A DNA stretch of 27,264 nucleotides from Lachnospiraceae bacterium UBA3863 (GCA_002392385.1 DGGX01000141.1:19069-46332); one strand, 5' to 3'. Counted from the stretch's first letter, positions 16,148-24,392 are shown. Notes: generated from the letters alone by a model not told the origin. Translations and numbers: made by a program.

Positions 16148-16487
16148 TTCCCGCCTCCTTATCCGCTGCGGTATACGCCTGTTCCTTCATTTTCTGTGAA
16201 GCGCGCTCCCGCTTCTTCATGCCCTCGCAGCAACATACTTCACAGACCTCCGGGACCGGCAGAAATGTATCCAGCGCGTCCAGCATGTCAAGCGCCCTGA
16301 GCACCCGGAGAATATTGTCGATCCGGATATTCTCTCCGTTCTCGATGCGCGCCATCGTCTTGGCCGAGATTCCGGCCCGCTCCGCCAGATCGGTCTGGCA
16401 CATACACCGTCCGATCCGGGTATCCTTGATCCGGCATCCCAGTTCCTTTAAGATCTGTTCAATGGAATCCATTTCCTGAAAACGCAT
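16134..16487 (-). CDS. XRE-family regulator with a cysteine-rich tail
   Basis: A protein of 117 residues with an N-terminal HTH_3 domain (about 10-75; CQTDLAERAGISAKTMARIENGENI contains the recognition region). A short C-terminal extension carries VCEVCCCEGMKKRERAS. Cysteines lie at 18, 28, 30, 82, 85, 86 and 87, unusually many for this family. The first gene of the cystine/C-S lyase operon, it overlaps patB by 14 bp. I chose ATG 16487 because AAAAGGGG precedes it and because the promoter at 16515-16543 lies inside any longer frame (open to 16526). Control of this operon in response to thiol or sulfur status is a guess from position and cysteines. Confidence 0.8.
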   Translation of the reverse strand: MRFQEMDSIEQILKELGCRIKDTRIGRCMCQTDLAERAGISAKTMARIENGENIRIDNILRVLRALDMLDALDTFLPVPEVCEVCCCEGMKKRERASQKMKEQAYTAADKEAGNEQK

Positions 16488-16514
16488 AAAATAATTCCCC
16501 TTTTCTGACCAGTA

Positions 16515-16543
16515 ATCATACAACACCTGGGAGAATCCGTCAA
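16515..16543 (-). promoter_or_regulatory. Sigma-A promoter of the XRE-patB-cystine operon
   Basis: On the - strand TTGACG (16543-16538), a 17-bp spacer and TATGAT (16520-16515). Expected transcription starts near 16508, about 20 bases before the chosen XRE start. Confidence 0.8.
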
Positions 16544-16558
16544 TAAAGAGCCTGTAGA

Positions 16559-16587
16559 TTGAGAATTTCGCCCGGATGGTGTATAGT
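16559..16587 (+). promoter_or_regulatory. Sigma-A promoter of the VTT protein gene (near-leaderless)
   Basis: TTGAGA (16559-16564), a 17-bp spacer and TATAGT (16582-16587). Expected transcription starts near 16594, two or three bases before ATG 16597. No ribosome site lies before that ATG. Confidence 0.75.
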
Positions 16588-16596
16588 TAAACGGTC

Positions 16597-17427
16597 ATGA
16601 AGAAATTCTGGTTGAAATGGAAGAGTAAAATTATACCTGTGGCCACCCTGATAGCGGTGGTCTTTCTGATATGGCATGCCTTCGGACGGATGCTGCCGGG
16701 TCTGATCCCGCTCCTGCGGGAGGGGAATGAAGAGAAGATCGCGGCGTATCTGGCACAGGAGAGAGGGGTCCGCGGCGCGGTCAGTGTCCTGCTCCTGTCC
16801 ATGATCCAGGTGGTCAGTGTGGTCCTGCCGGGAATGGCGATCCAGGTGGCGGCGGGCATGATCTATACCTGGTGGAAGGCATTTCTGCTCTGTTACAGTG
16901 GGTTTGTCATCGCAAATGCGGCGGTCTTCTGGTTCGACCGCAGTATGGGGAGCGAGCACAGGGAGATCCGGCTGCAGAGCAAGACCGCGCAGTTCCTTCA
17001 CAAGCTCTATGATCTGGACCCGGTCTTCATGGTAGGGATCGCCTACATGATCCCGGGGATCCCCAACGGGATCGTGCCGCATGTGGCGGCGCGTTCCAAG
17101 GCGACGATGAAGCAGTTCATCGTGGGCGTCGCGGGCTGCAGCTGGATCCAGATACTGGCCTCCTGTCTGGCGGGAAGTTTTCTCATCCAGGGGGAGTGGC
17201 TCTTCACCTTTCTGTGTATAGCCGCCCAGCTCCTCCTGATCGGTGTGCTCGTGTGGCGCAGGGAGTTCGTGGTGAGCGTGCTGGAGGAGGTGCGGTATTT
17301 CCGCAATCGTGTGAGAAACCGCCTGACCGGCTCCACAGACCCGGAAACGCCCGAGGAGGGCAGGGAGTATGCGGCGCAGCTGGCACGAATGGAGCAGGAA
17401 GAGAAGGCGGCGGAGAGAGAGGAGTAA
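16597..17427 (+). CDS. VTT-domain (TVP38/TMEM64, DedA-like) membrane protein
   Basis: Membrane protein of 276 residues of the SNARE-associated/VTT family, several members of which act as lipid scramblases or undecaprenyl-phosphate flippases. The N-terminus is basic then hydrophobic (WLKWKSKIIPVATLIAVVFL). The core contains VVLPGMAIQVAAGMIY and a re-entrant-loop region with the motif YMIPGIPNGIVPHVAARSK. The last 45 residues are charged and cytosolic. There is no Shine-Dalgarno before the ATG, and the predicted transcript starts at about the start codon. It is read divergently from the XRE operon and lies 46 bp before the TetR gene. Substrate unknown. Confidence 0.82.
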   Translation: MKKFWLKWKSKIIPVATLIAVVFLIWHAFGRMLPGLIPLLREGNEEKIAAYLAQERGVRGAVSVLLLSMIQVVSVVLPGMAIQVAAGMIYTWWKAFLLCYSGFVIANAAVFWFDRSMGSEHREIRLQSKTAQFLHKLYDLDPVFMVGIAYMIPGIPNGIVPHVAARSKATMKQFIVGVAGCSWIQILASCLAGSFLIQGEWLFTFLCIAAQLLLIGVLVWRREFVVSVLEEVRYFRNRVRNRLTGSTDPETPEEGREYAAQLARMEQEEKAAEREE

Positions 17428-17471
17428 CCGGTCCGGAAGGTACGGGCCGGCCTGCGGAGCGTAGGGACCGG
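17428..17471 (+). promoter_or_regulatory. Inverted repeat that covers the TetR gene ribosome site
   Basis: CCGGTCC (17428-17434) and GGACCGG (17465-17471) can pair across a 30-base loop, burying most of the AGGGA ribosome site. This could lower TetR translation on the read-through transcript. Confidence 0.35.
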
Positions 17472-17473
17472 CG

Positions 17474-18046
17474 ATGAGTGAGAAGATCGAACGCAGAGAA
17501 AATATAGAGGAGGCGCTGGCGGCCAGTCTGAAGGAACTGGTGCTGCGGGAGCCCTTCGAGAAGATCACCATCAAACAGATCACAGACGGCGCGGGCGTCA
17601 TCCGCGTGACCTTTTACAATCATTTTCAGGACAAATACGACCTGCTGGGATGGATCATCCGCACGGAGATCCTGGCCCCGGTCCGGATCCTGATCGACAA
17701 CCGGATGTTCAAGGAGGCGATCGTCCTGATCTTCTCAGGCCTGCAGAAGGACAAGGCCTTCTATACGGCGGCCGTGAGGATCGGCGGGCAGAATTCCTTC
17801 TCGGAGATCGCAAGGCAGTGTATCTATGAGCTGCTGCTGGCTCTTTTTACCGAGCAGGCCAGGCGGTCTCATCCCAAGCATCCCTGGCTCACACCGGAAT
17901 ACATGGCCCAGTACTATGCCCAGTCCATGAATTTTGTCGTCATGAACTGGATCCGGGAGGGCATGCCCATTCCGCCGGAGGAGATGGGAAGCATCTACGA
18001 GTACATGGCCACCCGGTCCATGTCGGACGTGCTGGAGGAGCTCTAG
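17474..18046 (+). CDS. TetR/AcrR-family regulator
   Basis: A protein of 190 residues with an N-terminal TetR HTH: ITIKQITDGAGVIRVTFYNHFQDKYDLL (about 31-58) is the classical helix-turn-helix plus the Phe-Tyr-x-His-Phe signature. The C-terminal ligand domain resembles the DhaS-like TetR subgroup (FYTAAVRIGGQNSFSE, then a block ending NFVVMNWIREGMPIPPEEM). It lies 46 bp after the VTT gene and is closed by a terminator. The next gene in the same direction is an MMPL exporter, so local repression of the exporter operon is the likely job, as is common for TetR-transporter pairs. The ligand is unknown. Confidence 0.85.
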   Translation: MSEKIERRENIEEALAASLKELVLREPFEKITIKQITDGAGVIRVTFYNHFQDKYDLLGWIIRTEILAPVRILIDNRMFKEAIVLIFSGLQKDKAFYTAAVRIGGQNSFSEIARQCIYELLLALFTEQARRSHPKHPWLTPEYMAQYYAQSMNFVVMNWIREGMPIPPEEMGSIYEYMATRSMSDVLEEL

Positions 18047-18084
18047 CAGGGGGCCGGCCCGGGGCAATATCTGACAGATCGATG

Positions 18085-18121
18085 GGTCTGTCTGTCTTCT
18101 CATAGACAGACAGGCCTTTTT
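18085..18121 (+). terminator. Rho-independent terminator after the TetR gene
   Basis: A 12-bp stem (GGTCTGTCTGTC / GACAGACAGGCC, one G-U pair) with an 8-base loop and a following five-T run. Confidence 0.9.
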
Positions 18122-18237
18122 GTATAGCTAGAACTAACAGGATCGGAGCATTGGATATTTCAAGTGCCCGGTCTTTTTCTTATTATAGAGGCCGGTAGAA
18201 AAGATTAGTTTCCAATAACAGGCAGAGGGATTAAATT

Positions 18238-20358
18238 ATGGTACAGAGATTCGGGAAAGCAGTTGTAAAAGCAAGGTTCTTTATTCTGGTACTGGCCCTT
18301 GTTCTTCTGATCCCGGCCGGATACGGCGCGCTGCACACAAGGATCAATTATGATCTGCTGACATACCTGCCGGATACCATCGAGACGATCCGCGGGCAGG
18401 ATATTCTGGCGCAGGATTTCGGTACAGGCGCCATCACCATGCTGATGGTCGAGGGGCGGAGCGACAAGGAGATCGAGGCCATCAAGGAGAGGATCGAGAA
18501 GGTCCCGCATGTGAACAAGGTCATCTGGTATGACAGCTTCATGGACATCTCCGTCCCCAAGGAGATCCTGCCCCAGAAACTGCTGGATGCCTTTGTAAAA
18601 GGGGACGCGACCCTCATGGCGGTGACCTATGATTCCACCACCTCCTCGGACGAAACCATGGATGCCATCACGGAGATCCGCAAGGGTCTGGACGAGGGAG
18701 CCTGGCTGCAGGGCATGAGCGCGGTGGTCACGGACACCAAGGACGTGGCGGAGGCCGAGGAACCGATCTATATCCTGATCGCGGTGGTCCTGTCCTCCAT
18801 CGTTCTGGCCCTGAGCATGGACACCTTCCTGGCACCGGTCTTTTTCCTGCTTTCCATCGGCATTGCTATCCTTTATAATCTGGGTACCAATTACTTCTTC
18901 GGTGAGATCTCTTATCTGACCAAAGCACTGGCGGCTGTTCTGCAGCTGGGCGTCACCATGGACTATTCCATCTTCCTGTGGCACAGCTTCAAGGAAGAGG
19001 AAGAACTGCATCCGGGCGACGAGGAGGCGGCCATGGCGGAGGCCATCGGCAGGACCCTGCAGTCCGTCGTGGGCTCCAGCATCACCACCATCGCCGGTTT
19101 TGCCGCTCTGTGCTTTATGACCTTCCGGTTCGGACTGGATGTGGGCATCGTCATGATGAAAGGCGTGGCGCTGGGCGTCGTGAGCTGCGTGACCGTCCTG
19201 CCCTCCATGATCCTGACCTTCAACAAACTGATCGAAAAGACCCGTCACAAGCCTTTCCTGCCGCGGTTCGAAAGACTGCCGGCCTTCGTACAGAAGCATT
19301 ACAGAGCCATTCTGATCGCCTTCTGTCTGGTCTGGATCCCGGCCACCTACGGCTACACCCACACCGAGGTCTTCTATGACCTGCTGGACACGCTGCCGGA
19401 GGACCTGCCTTCCATGCAGGCCAACAGGAAGCTGGACGAGACCTTTAATCTGGACAATACGCTGATGATCCTGGCGGACAGCGAGCTGGACAACAAGACA
19501 GCCACCGAGATGTGCGACGAGATCCTGGAGACGGACGGAGTCCTGAACGTCATCGGTCTGGATGCCTTCCTGGGCGGCGCTGTCCCGGAGGAGGTCCTCC
19601 CGGCGGACATCCTGGGGGAGCTCTCCACAGACAAGTATCAGCTGATCCTGGTAAACAGTGAATATAAGACAGCCACGGACGAGATGAACACCCAGATCGA
19701 TCAGATCAACGCGATCATGGACCGCTATGATGAGAATGCCATGCTGATCGGCGACGCGCCCTGCACGCGGGATCTGATCAATATCTCCAACCGTGACTTC
19801 AACGTGGTCAACTGGGTGTCCATTGCCTTCATTTTCCTGATCGTCGCTGTAGTCTTCAGCTCGGTCTCCCTGCCCTTCATCCTGGTGCTGGTGATCGAAT
19901 GCGCGATCTTCATCAATATGGCGATCCCTTACTTTACGGGCGTTTCGCTTCCCTTTATTGCCTCTATCGTCATCGGTACCATCCAGCTGGGCTCCACCGT
20001 GGACTACGCGGTCCTGATGACCAGCCGCTACCAGCAGGAGAGGAAGAGCGGCAAGACCCGGGAAGAGGCGGTCCGGATCGCCCACAGCAGCTCTATCGTG
20101 AGTGTCATCGTGAGTGCCATGAGCTTCTTCGCGGCCACCATCGGTGTGAGCCTCTACTCCAGGATCAGCATCATCTCGTCTCTGTGCACGCTGATGGCCA
20201 GAGGCGCCCTGATCAGTATGTTTACGGTCTTGCTGGTTCTGCCGGCGGCCTTCATGCTGCTGGATCCCCTGATCGTCCGCACCAGCAGAGGATTCCTCCC
20301 CGAAGGAAGGCGATTCCTGCGCGGACGCAGACACAAGGGAGAGACCCAGACCGTCTGA
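18238..20358 (+). CDS. MMPL/RND-family exporter
   Basis: Membrane protein of 706 residues with the internal duplication of RND transporters: one TM helix (about 13-33), an extracytoplasmic domain, five helices, then the same pattern again (TM about 355, five helices about 525-680). The duplicated core appears as LQLGVTMDYSIFLWHSFKEE in the first half and IQLGSTVDYAVLMTSRYQQE in the second, each with an in-membrane Asp expected to carry protons. MMPL proteins export lipids or hydrophobic compounds. GCAGAGGGA precedes the ATG. A TATTAT near 18181 may be the -10, with no clear -35. It is followed by an exported heptad-repeat protein and a MntP-like protein, together a likely envelope system. Confidence 0.88.
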   Translation: MVQRFGKAVVKARFFILVLALVLLIPAGYGALHTRINYDLLTYLPDTIETIRGQDILAQDFGTGAITMLMVEGRSDKEIEAIKERIEKVPHVNKVIWYDSFMDISVPKEILPQKLLDAFVKGDATLMAVTYDSTTSSDETMDAITEIRKGLDEGAWLQGMSAVVTDTKDVAEAEEPIYILIAVVLSSIVLALSMDTFLAPVFFLLSIGIAILYNLGTNYFFGEISYLTKALAAVLQLGVTMDYSIFLWHSFKEEEELHPGDEEAAMAEAIGRTLQSVVGSSITTIAGFAALCFMTFRFGLDVGIVMMKGVALGVVSCVTVLPSMILTFNKLIEKTRHKPFLPRFERLPAFVQKHYRAILIAFCLVWIPATYGYTHTEVFYDLLDTLPEDLPSMQANRKLDETFNLDNTLMILADSELDNKTATEMCDEILETDGVLNVIGLDAFLGGAVPEEVLPADILGELSTDKYQLILVNSEYKTATDEMNTQIDQINAIMDRYDENAMLIGDAPCTRDLINISNRDFNVVNWVSIAFIFLIVAVVFSSVSLPFILVLVIECAIFINMAIPYFTGVSLPFIASIVIGTIQLGSTVDYAVLMTSRYQQERKSGKTREEAVRIAHSSSIVSVIVSAMSFFAATIGVSLYSRISIISSLCTLMARGALISMFTVLLVLPAAFMLLDPLIVRTSRGFLPEGRRFLRGRRHKGETQTV

Positions 20359-20378
20359 CGACAGACAGTCCATTTCCT

Positions 20379-20480
20379 GAGAAAACCAGGCGCAGCGCCT
20401 TAGAGAAAAACGGCGTGCAGCGTCTTAGAGAAAACCAGGCGCAAGCGTCCTATAGAACAACCCGGGCGCGGCAGCGCCCC
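20379..20480 (+). repeat. Array of about four short degenerate repeats with mini-inverted cores
   Basis: Units at 20379-20402, 20403-20427, 20428-20452 and a divergent 20453-20480. Each begins AGA(G)AAAAC-like and carries a GC-rich inverted core: AGGCG-CAG-CGCCT in unit 1, GGCGT/GCGTC-like in 2 and 3, GGGCGC-GGCA-GCGCCC in 4. It lies entirely between the MMPL and heptad-protein genes. There are no spacers, so it is not CRISPR. It may be a transcript-stability or attenuation element. Confidence 0.65.
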
Positions 20481-20525
20481 GCAGATACAGGAGCCGGTGA
20501 GAAGACTCCGGAAAGGTGAGCAGTC

Positions 20526-23500
20526 ATGAAAAGGAAACAGGTCATTGCGTTAATGCTGTCCCTCGCGCTGACAGCAGGCATCGGTGCCCGTCCGGTCACA
20601 GTGCTGGCGGCGGATACTTATACTGCGGATGCCTCCGCCCAGGAGGACCGGGATCTGGAGGCAGACCTCACAGCAGCTGTCCGTGAGGCCGCCGGTCTGG
20701 CCCAGAAGGAGGAGACGGTCTATATTTTTGCCGACGCGGAAGGCAACCAGAAGGATATCACCGTGTCCGGATGGCTCAAGAACCCCGACGGCGCCCAGAC
20801 ACTGAAGGACAGCACGACAGCGGCAGATCTCGAGAACGTAAAAGGCGACGAGACCTTCACCGTGAACGGCAGTGAGGTGACCTGGGATGCGGCCGGCAAG
20901 GACATCTATTACCAGGGCACGACGGACAGAGAGCCCCCGGTGACCGAGAAGATCTCCTATTACCTGGACGGCAGGAAGGTCGCACCGGGGGAGCTGGCCG
21001 GCGCCACCGGCAAGGTGACCATCCACATCGATTACACCAACCATGCCCGCCGGGGCAACGTGTATGTGCCTTTTACCGCTGTGACGGGACTGGTCCTCTC
21101 CAATGATCATGTCAAGAACGTCGCTGTCGACAACGGTTCTGTTCTCTCCGAGGGCAAGAATACCGTCGTCGTCGGCATGGCCTTCCCCGGCATGCAGGAG
21201 AGCCTGGAAGCCGCCAAAACAGACGCTGAGGACCTTCTGGACAAGGCGGATGCCAGTGACAAGGCAAGACAGAAGCTGACAGACATGGAGATCCCCGGGT
21301 CTGTGGAGATCACCTTCGACGCTGAGGATTTCGAGATGAGCACCTGCCTGACCATGGTCTTCGCGGGGGCCCTGGACAGCGAGGATGAGAAGGAACTGGA
21401 CGAGGATCACAGCTCCATTTTCGACAACATGGACAGCAAGATCACCGATCTGGAGGATGACGGACAGCTGCTGGCGGACGGCGCCGGCGAGCTCTCGGAC
21501 GGTATCGGTGAGGCCGCTTCCGGATCCAGGGATCTGGCGGACGGCGCCGGCGATCTGGCGGACGGCATCCGCAAATATACGGACGGCGTGTCCCAGCTCA
21601 CAGACGGCTCCGCGACGCTGGCCCAGGGACTTACCGACGCGCTGGGAGGCACCACGCAGCTGAGCGAAGGCCTGAAGGAATACGCGAACGGCGTCGCCCA
21701 GGTGGATAAGGGCGCCCAGGATCTGGCCGCGGGCAGCCAGAAACTGAAGGGCAATTCTGAGGAACTCCGCAAGGGCGCTGACCAGCTGGACAAGGGACTG
21801 GCCCAGCTCTACGAAGGGCTGGCAGGAGAGGAGACCCAGAAGCAGGTCGCCGCGCTGGTCCAGGGCGGCAAGGACCTCAGCGCAGCCGCTGACCAGCTGG
21901 GCAAGAGCGCGGGGACCATCGTGTCGACCGTGCGGCAGCTGGCGGACGGACTTGCACAGATCACAGGAAGCAAGCACGCCAATTCTGAGGCCCTGCGGCA
22001 GGGCGCGCAGCAGCTGGCGGACGGCGCGGGGCAGGTCACGGAAGGCCTGTCGCAGGCACAGTCCGGCGCTCAGCAGCTGTCCAAGGCCATCGAGCAGTAT
22101 ACGGAAGGCATGGCCGGCGCCGCGGGTTCCGTCGCGGAGGCGGCAACCACACTCAGTGAAGGCGCTTCCGGTATCGGGACAGCCGCGGAGAACTTCTCCA
22201 AGGCGGCCGGTCAGGTCAGAGATGCCCTGAAGCAAGACTTCGCGGGCGAGGCGGACAAGCTGGAATCGGCCCTCGCCCAGCTGGAGAAGGATGCCTCCTC
22301 CCTCAGCGGTGACGCGAAGCAGGTACAGAGCGCCGCGGCGGACCTGAAGGGGAGCCTCGGCGATATACAGAGCAGCGCCGCCCAGAAGGGCAGAAATGCC
22401 GCCGCTTCCGGCGACAGCGTCTATCAGTCTGCCGTGAACGCGATCGATCAGTCGGAGCTGAGCGACGAGGACAAGGCCCTGGCCATTGAAGCCCTTAAGT
22501 CAGCGGGCATCGCCGGCCAGGTGGACAGCGCCACAGCATCCGCCGCGGATACAGCCGCCGCGGAGGCCGTCTCCGGTATGTCCGGCAAGGCGGGAGATGT
22601 GGCCGACAAGGCGGACAGTCTGGCCAGCGCCGCGGACAGTCTCTCCGGTGATATGGACGCGGTATCGAAGGCCGGCAAGACCCTGGCAGAGGATGCCGGG
22701 CAGGCCGACACTGCCATGACCGCCATGGAAGGGGCCCTGACAGATCTGGATACTGCCGCCGCCAATATGAAACAGGGCATCGGAGCGGTCACAGAGGCGG
22801 CCGGCACCCTGCAGGGCGCCATGAATAACGCGCAGCAGACCTCCCGTCAGCTGTCCCATAGCGCTTCCGGCCTGGCTGACAGCATGGGGCAGCTTCAGAA
22901 AGGCGCCTCCCAGGTCAGCGAGGGCCTCGGCGGCAGCAATGGCCTGGCACAGAACATTTCCTCCTATACCAAGGCCGTGGATCAGGCTGCTGACCTGACA
23001 GAGCAGTTCGCCGCGGGCCTGGAGGATGAGAAGGAAGGCCTGCAGGCAGGCGCGGCTGCCCTGCAGCAGGGCATCGGACAGTACACCGGCGGCGTGGAGC
23101 AGCTGGCGCAGAGCCTGGGAGAGGCAGGCGCGGGCGTGAAACAGCTCAGCGACGGCGCGGCCCAGCTCAGCACCGGCATACAGCAGTACACGGCCGGGGC
23201 CGATCAGATCGCGGACGGCGCAGGACAGCTGGCGGAAGGGACCCAGGCCCTGAAGGACAGCTCCGCCCAGCTCCTGGGCGGCATGCAGAGCCTGGAGGAC
23301 GGTGCCAGACAGCTCAAGGACGGCGCTGACCAGATCGCGGGAGGCACCGCTGAACTCAACAAGAATTCCGAAGCCCTGAACAAGGGGACTTCCCAGCTGT
23401 CCGACGGCGCCCAGAAGCTGGCCGACGGCATGGCCCAGATCCTTTCCGGCTCCATCGAGCTCAAGGACGGCTGCGCCACCCTCAATGAGGAGGGCGTCCG

Positions 23501-23666
23501 GAAGGTGGCGGACCTCTACCGCACCGACATCCGGTCCATCGATGACAGGATCATGGAACTCAAGAACGCGTCCGGGACCTACAAGACCTTCACCGGTGAG
23601 CAGACGAATCCGGACAGCAGTGTGAAATTCATCATCAAGACAGACGGGATCGAGAAGGACAACTGA
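20526..23666 (+). CDS. Very large exported XXXLXXG heptad-repeat protein
   Basis: A protein of 1046 residues. The signal peptide is clear (MKRKQ, then a hydrophobic core, cleavage near VLA-AD at about residue 29). A globular N-terminal domain (about 50-265) contains KEETVYIFADAEGNQKDI and FPGMQESL. Two long blocks follow of heptads with Leu at position 4 and Gly at 7 (LADGAGELSDG type; about 310-550 and 770-1000), the pattern seen in YhgE/Pip-type proteins. They are separated by an Ala/Ser-rich helical stretch (about 550-770). There is no C-terminal membrane helix or sortase motif. AAAGGTGAG precedes the ATG. Encoded after the MMPL exporter, it is probably an extracytoplasmic rod or adaptor for it. 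Function is inferred only. Confidence 0.82.
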   Translation: MKRKQVIALMLSLALTAGIGARPVTVLAADTYTADASAQEDRDLEADLTAAVREAAGLAQKEETVYIFADAEGNQKDITVSGWLKNPDGAQTLKDSTTAADLENVKGDETFTVNGSEVTWDAAGKDIYYQGTTDREPPVTEKISYYLDGRKVAPGELAGATGKVTIHIDYTNHARRGNVYVPFTAVTGLVLSNDHVKNVAVDNGSVLSEGKNTVVVGMAFPGMQESLEAAKTDAEDLLDKADASDKARQKLTDMEIPGSVEITFDAEDFEMSTCLTMVFAGALDSEDEKELDEDHSSIFDNMDSKITDLEDDGQLLADGAGELSDGIGEAASGSRDLADGAGDLADGIRKYTDGVSQLTDGSATLAQGLTDALGGTTQLSEGLKEYANGVAQVDKGAQDLAAGSQKLKGNSEELRKGADQLDKGLAQLYEGLAGEETQKQVAALVQGGKDLSAAADQLGKSAGTIVSTVRQLADGLAQITGSKHANSEALRQGAQQLADGAGQVTEGLSQAQSGAQQLSKAIEQYTEGMAGAAGSVAEAATTLSEGASGIGTAAENFSKAAGQVRDALKQDFAGEADKLESALAQLEKDASSLSGDAKQVQSAAADLKGSLGDIQSSAAQKGRNAAASGDSVYQSAVNAIDQSELSDEDKALAIEALKSAGIAGQVDSATASAADTAAAEAVSGMSGKAGDVADKADSLASAADSLSGDMDAVSKAGKTLAEDAGQADTAMTAMEGALTDLDTAAANMKQGIGAVTEAAGTLQGAMNNAQQTSRQLSHSASGLADSMGQLQKGASQVSEGLGGSNGLAQNISSYTKAVDQAADLTEQFAAGLEDEKEGLQAGAAALQQGIGQYTGGVEQLAQSLGEAGAGVKQLSDGAAQLSTGIQQYTAGADQIADGAGQLAEGTQALKDSSAQLLGGMQSLEDGARQLKDGADQIAGGTAELNKNSEALNKGTSQLSDGAQKLADGMAQILSGSIELKDGCATLNEEGVRKVADLYRTDIRSIDDRIMELKNASGTYKTFTGEQTNPDSSVKFIIKTDGIEKDN

Positions 23667-23687
23667 TCCGGGAAAGGAGAGAAAGAT

Positions 23688-24251
23688 ATGGCTGCAGCAA
23701 GTCTGCTCATTCTTTCCGTTTCCATGGGCCTGGGAATCTATGGGATCGTCGCAAGGCGCGGCGCAAACATCGTATGTCTGGATATGCGCATGGTGTGGAT
23801 GGCTGTGATCTGGGGGATCCTGCAGCTTACGACAGCCGGCCTCGGTTACGGGGCCGGCGTCCTGCTGCTCCGGGCTGACAGCCATGTGCAGACGGGAGGC
23901 GATCCCGCCCACATCGCGGCCTGCGTGCTCCTGGCCGGCTGCGGCGCCCGCATGATCCTCTTCGGACTGCGGAAAAAGACGATCCTGGAGCACCGCATGG
24001 AGCGGATCAATATGCAGGAGGATACCCTGCTGTGCCTGCGCTGCTGCGGCCTGTCGGCGGCAGCGGGCTGCGCCTTCGGCCTCCTGCGCTATCCCCTGGC
24101 CGCTATGGTGGCGGCGGCCTTCGGCAGTGCCTGCCTGTGTACCATACTGGGCTATCTGGGCGGCCGCATCTACGGCACCCTGCGCACAGACGCCGCCCAG
24201 ATCGCGGGAGGCGCCCTCCTCTGCGGACTGGCGTGTCTCCTTGTTTTCTGA
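23688..24251 (+). CDS. MntP-fold membrane protein without the metal-site aspartates
   Basis: A protein of 187 residues with about six hydrophobic helices. By eye it aligns over its length with the manganese exporter MntP: LLILSVSMG against the family's S-M-D-A segment, HIAACVLLAGCGARMILFGLRK against the third-helix block, and GYLGGRIYGTLRTDAAQIAGGALLCGLA against the C-terminal GG block. The two aspartates that MntP uses in its S-[ML]-D-A motifs are missing (Gly and probably Cys here). AAAGGAGAG precedes the ATG, 21 bp after the heptad protein. It is likely a divergent membrane partner and not a manganese exporter. The homology is a by-eye alignment, so moderate confidence. Confidence 0.6.
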   Translation: MAAASLLILSVSMGLGIYGIVARRGANIVCLDMRMVWMAVIWGILQLTTAGLGYGAGVLLLRADSHVQTGGDPAHIAACVLLAGCGARMILFGLRKKTILEHRMERINMQEDTLLCLRCCGLSAAAGCAFGLLRYPLAAMVAAAFGSACLCTILGYLGGRIYGTLRTDAAQIAGGALLCGLACLLVF

Positions 24252-24313
24252 ATTCGACTGCCTTTCTGAACGGAAAGAACAAAAATTTACCAGTGCAATT
24301 CCAAAAATTTCCC

Positions 24314-24343
24314 ATGTGATATTGTTCATTGTTTTTTTATAAT
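24314..24343 (+). promoter_or_regulatory. Probable promoter of the TRAP operon
   Basis: A perfect -10 TATAAT (24338-24343) in an AT-rich stretch. The best -35 at 18 bp (ATGTGA, 24314-24319) is poor, suggesting activator help. It lies about 75 bp before the DctP start; the 166-bp gap 24252-24417 holds no gene. Confidence 0.5.
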
Positions 24344-24363
24344 CTAAACAGTAAACATCCATC

Positions 24364-24392
24364 GTCTCTCAAAAGGAATCAGAAAGAGAGAC
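24364..24392. promoter_or_regulatory. Leader inverted repeat of the TRAP operon
   Basis: Perfect 7-bp arms GTCTCTC and GAGAGAC separated by 15 bases, between the -10 and the GGGAGG ribosome site of the dctP-like gene. It could be an operator or a leader hairpin. Confidence 0.4.

Noticed and set aside
18205..20373. 722-codon open frame on the - strand opposite the MMPL gene
   Set aside because: Low-complexity charged product with no motif or ribosome site; the + strand frame is a clear MMPL protein.
20379..20480. CRISPR array
   Set aside because: Units are directly adjacent with no unique spacers, are degenerate, and no cas genes are near.
22500..24362. 620-codon open frame on the - strand opposite the heptad and MntP-like genes
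   Set aside because: The Leu/Gly periodicity is simply the reverse reading of the heptad repeat codons.
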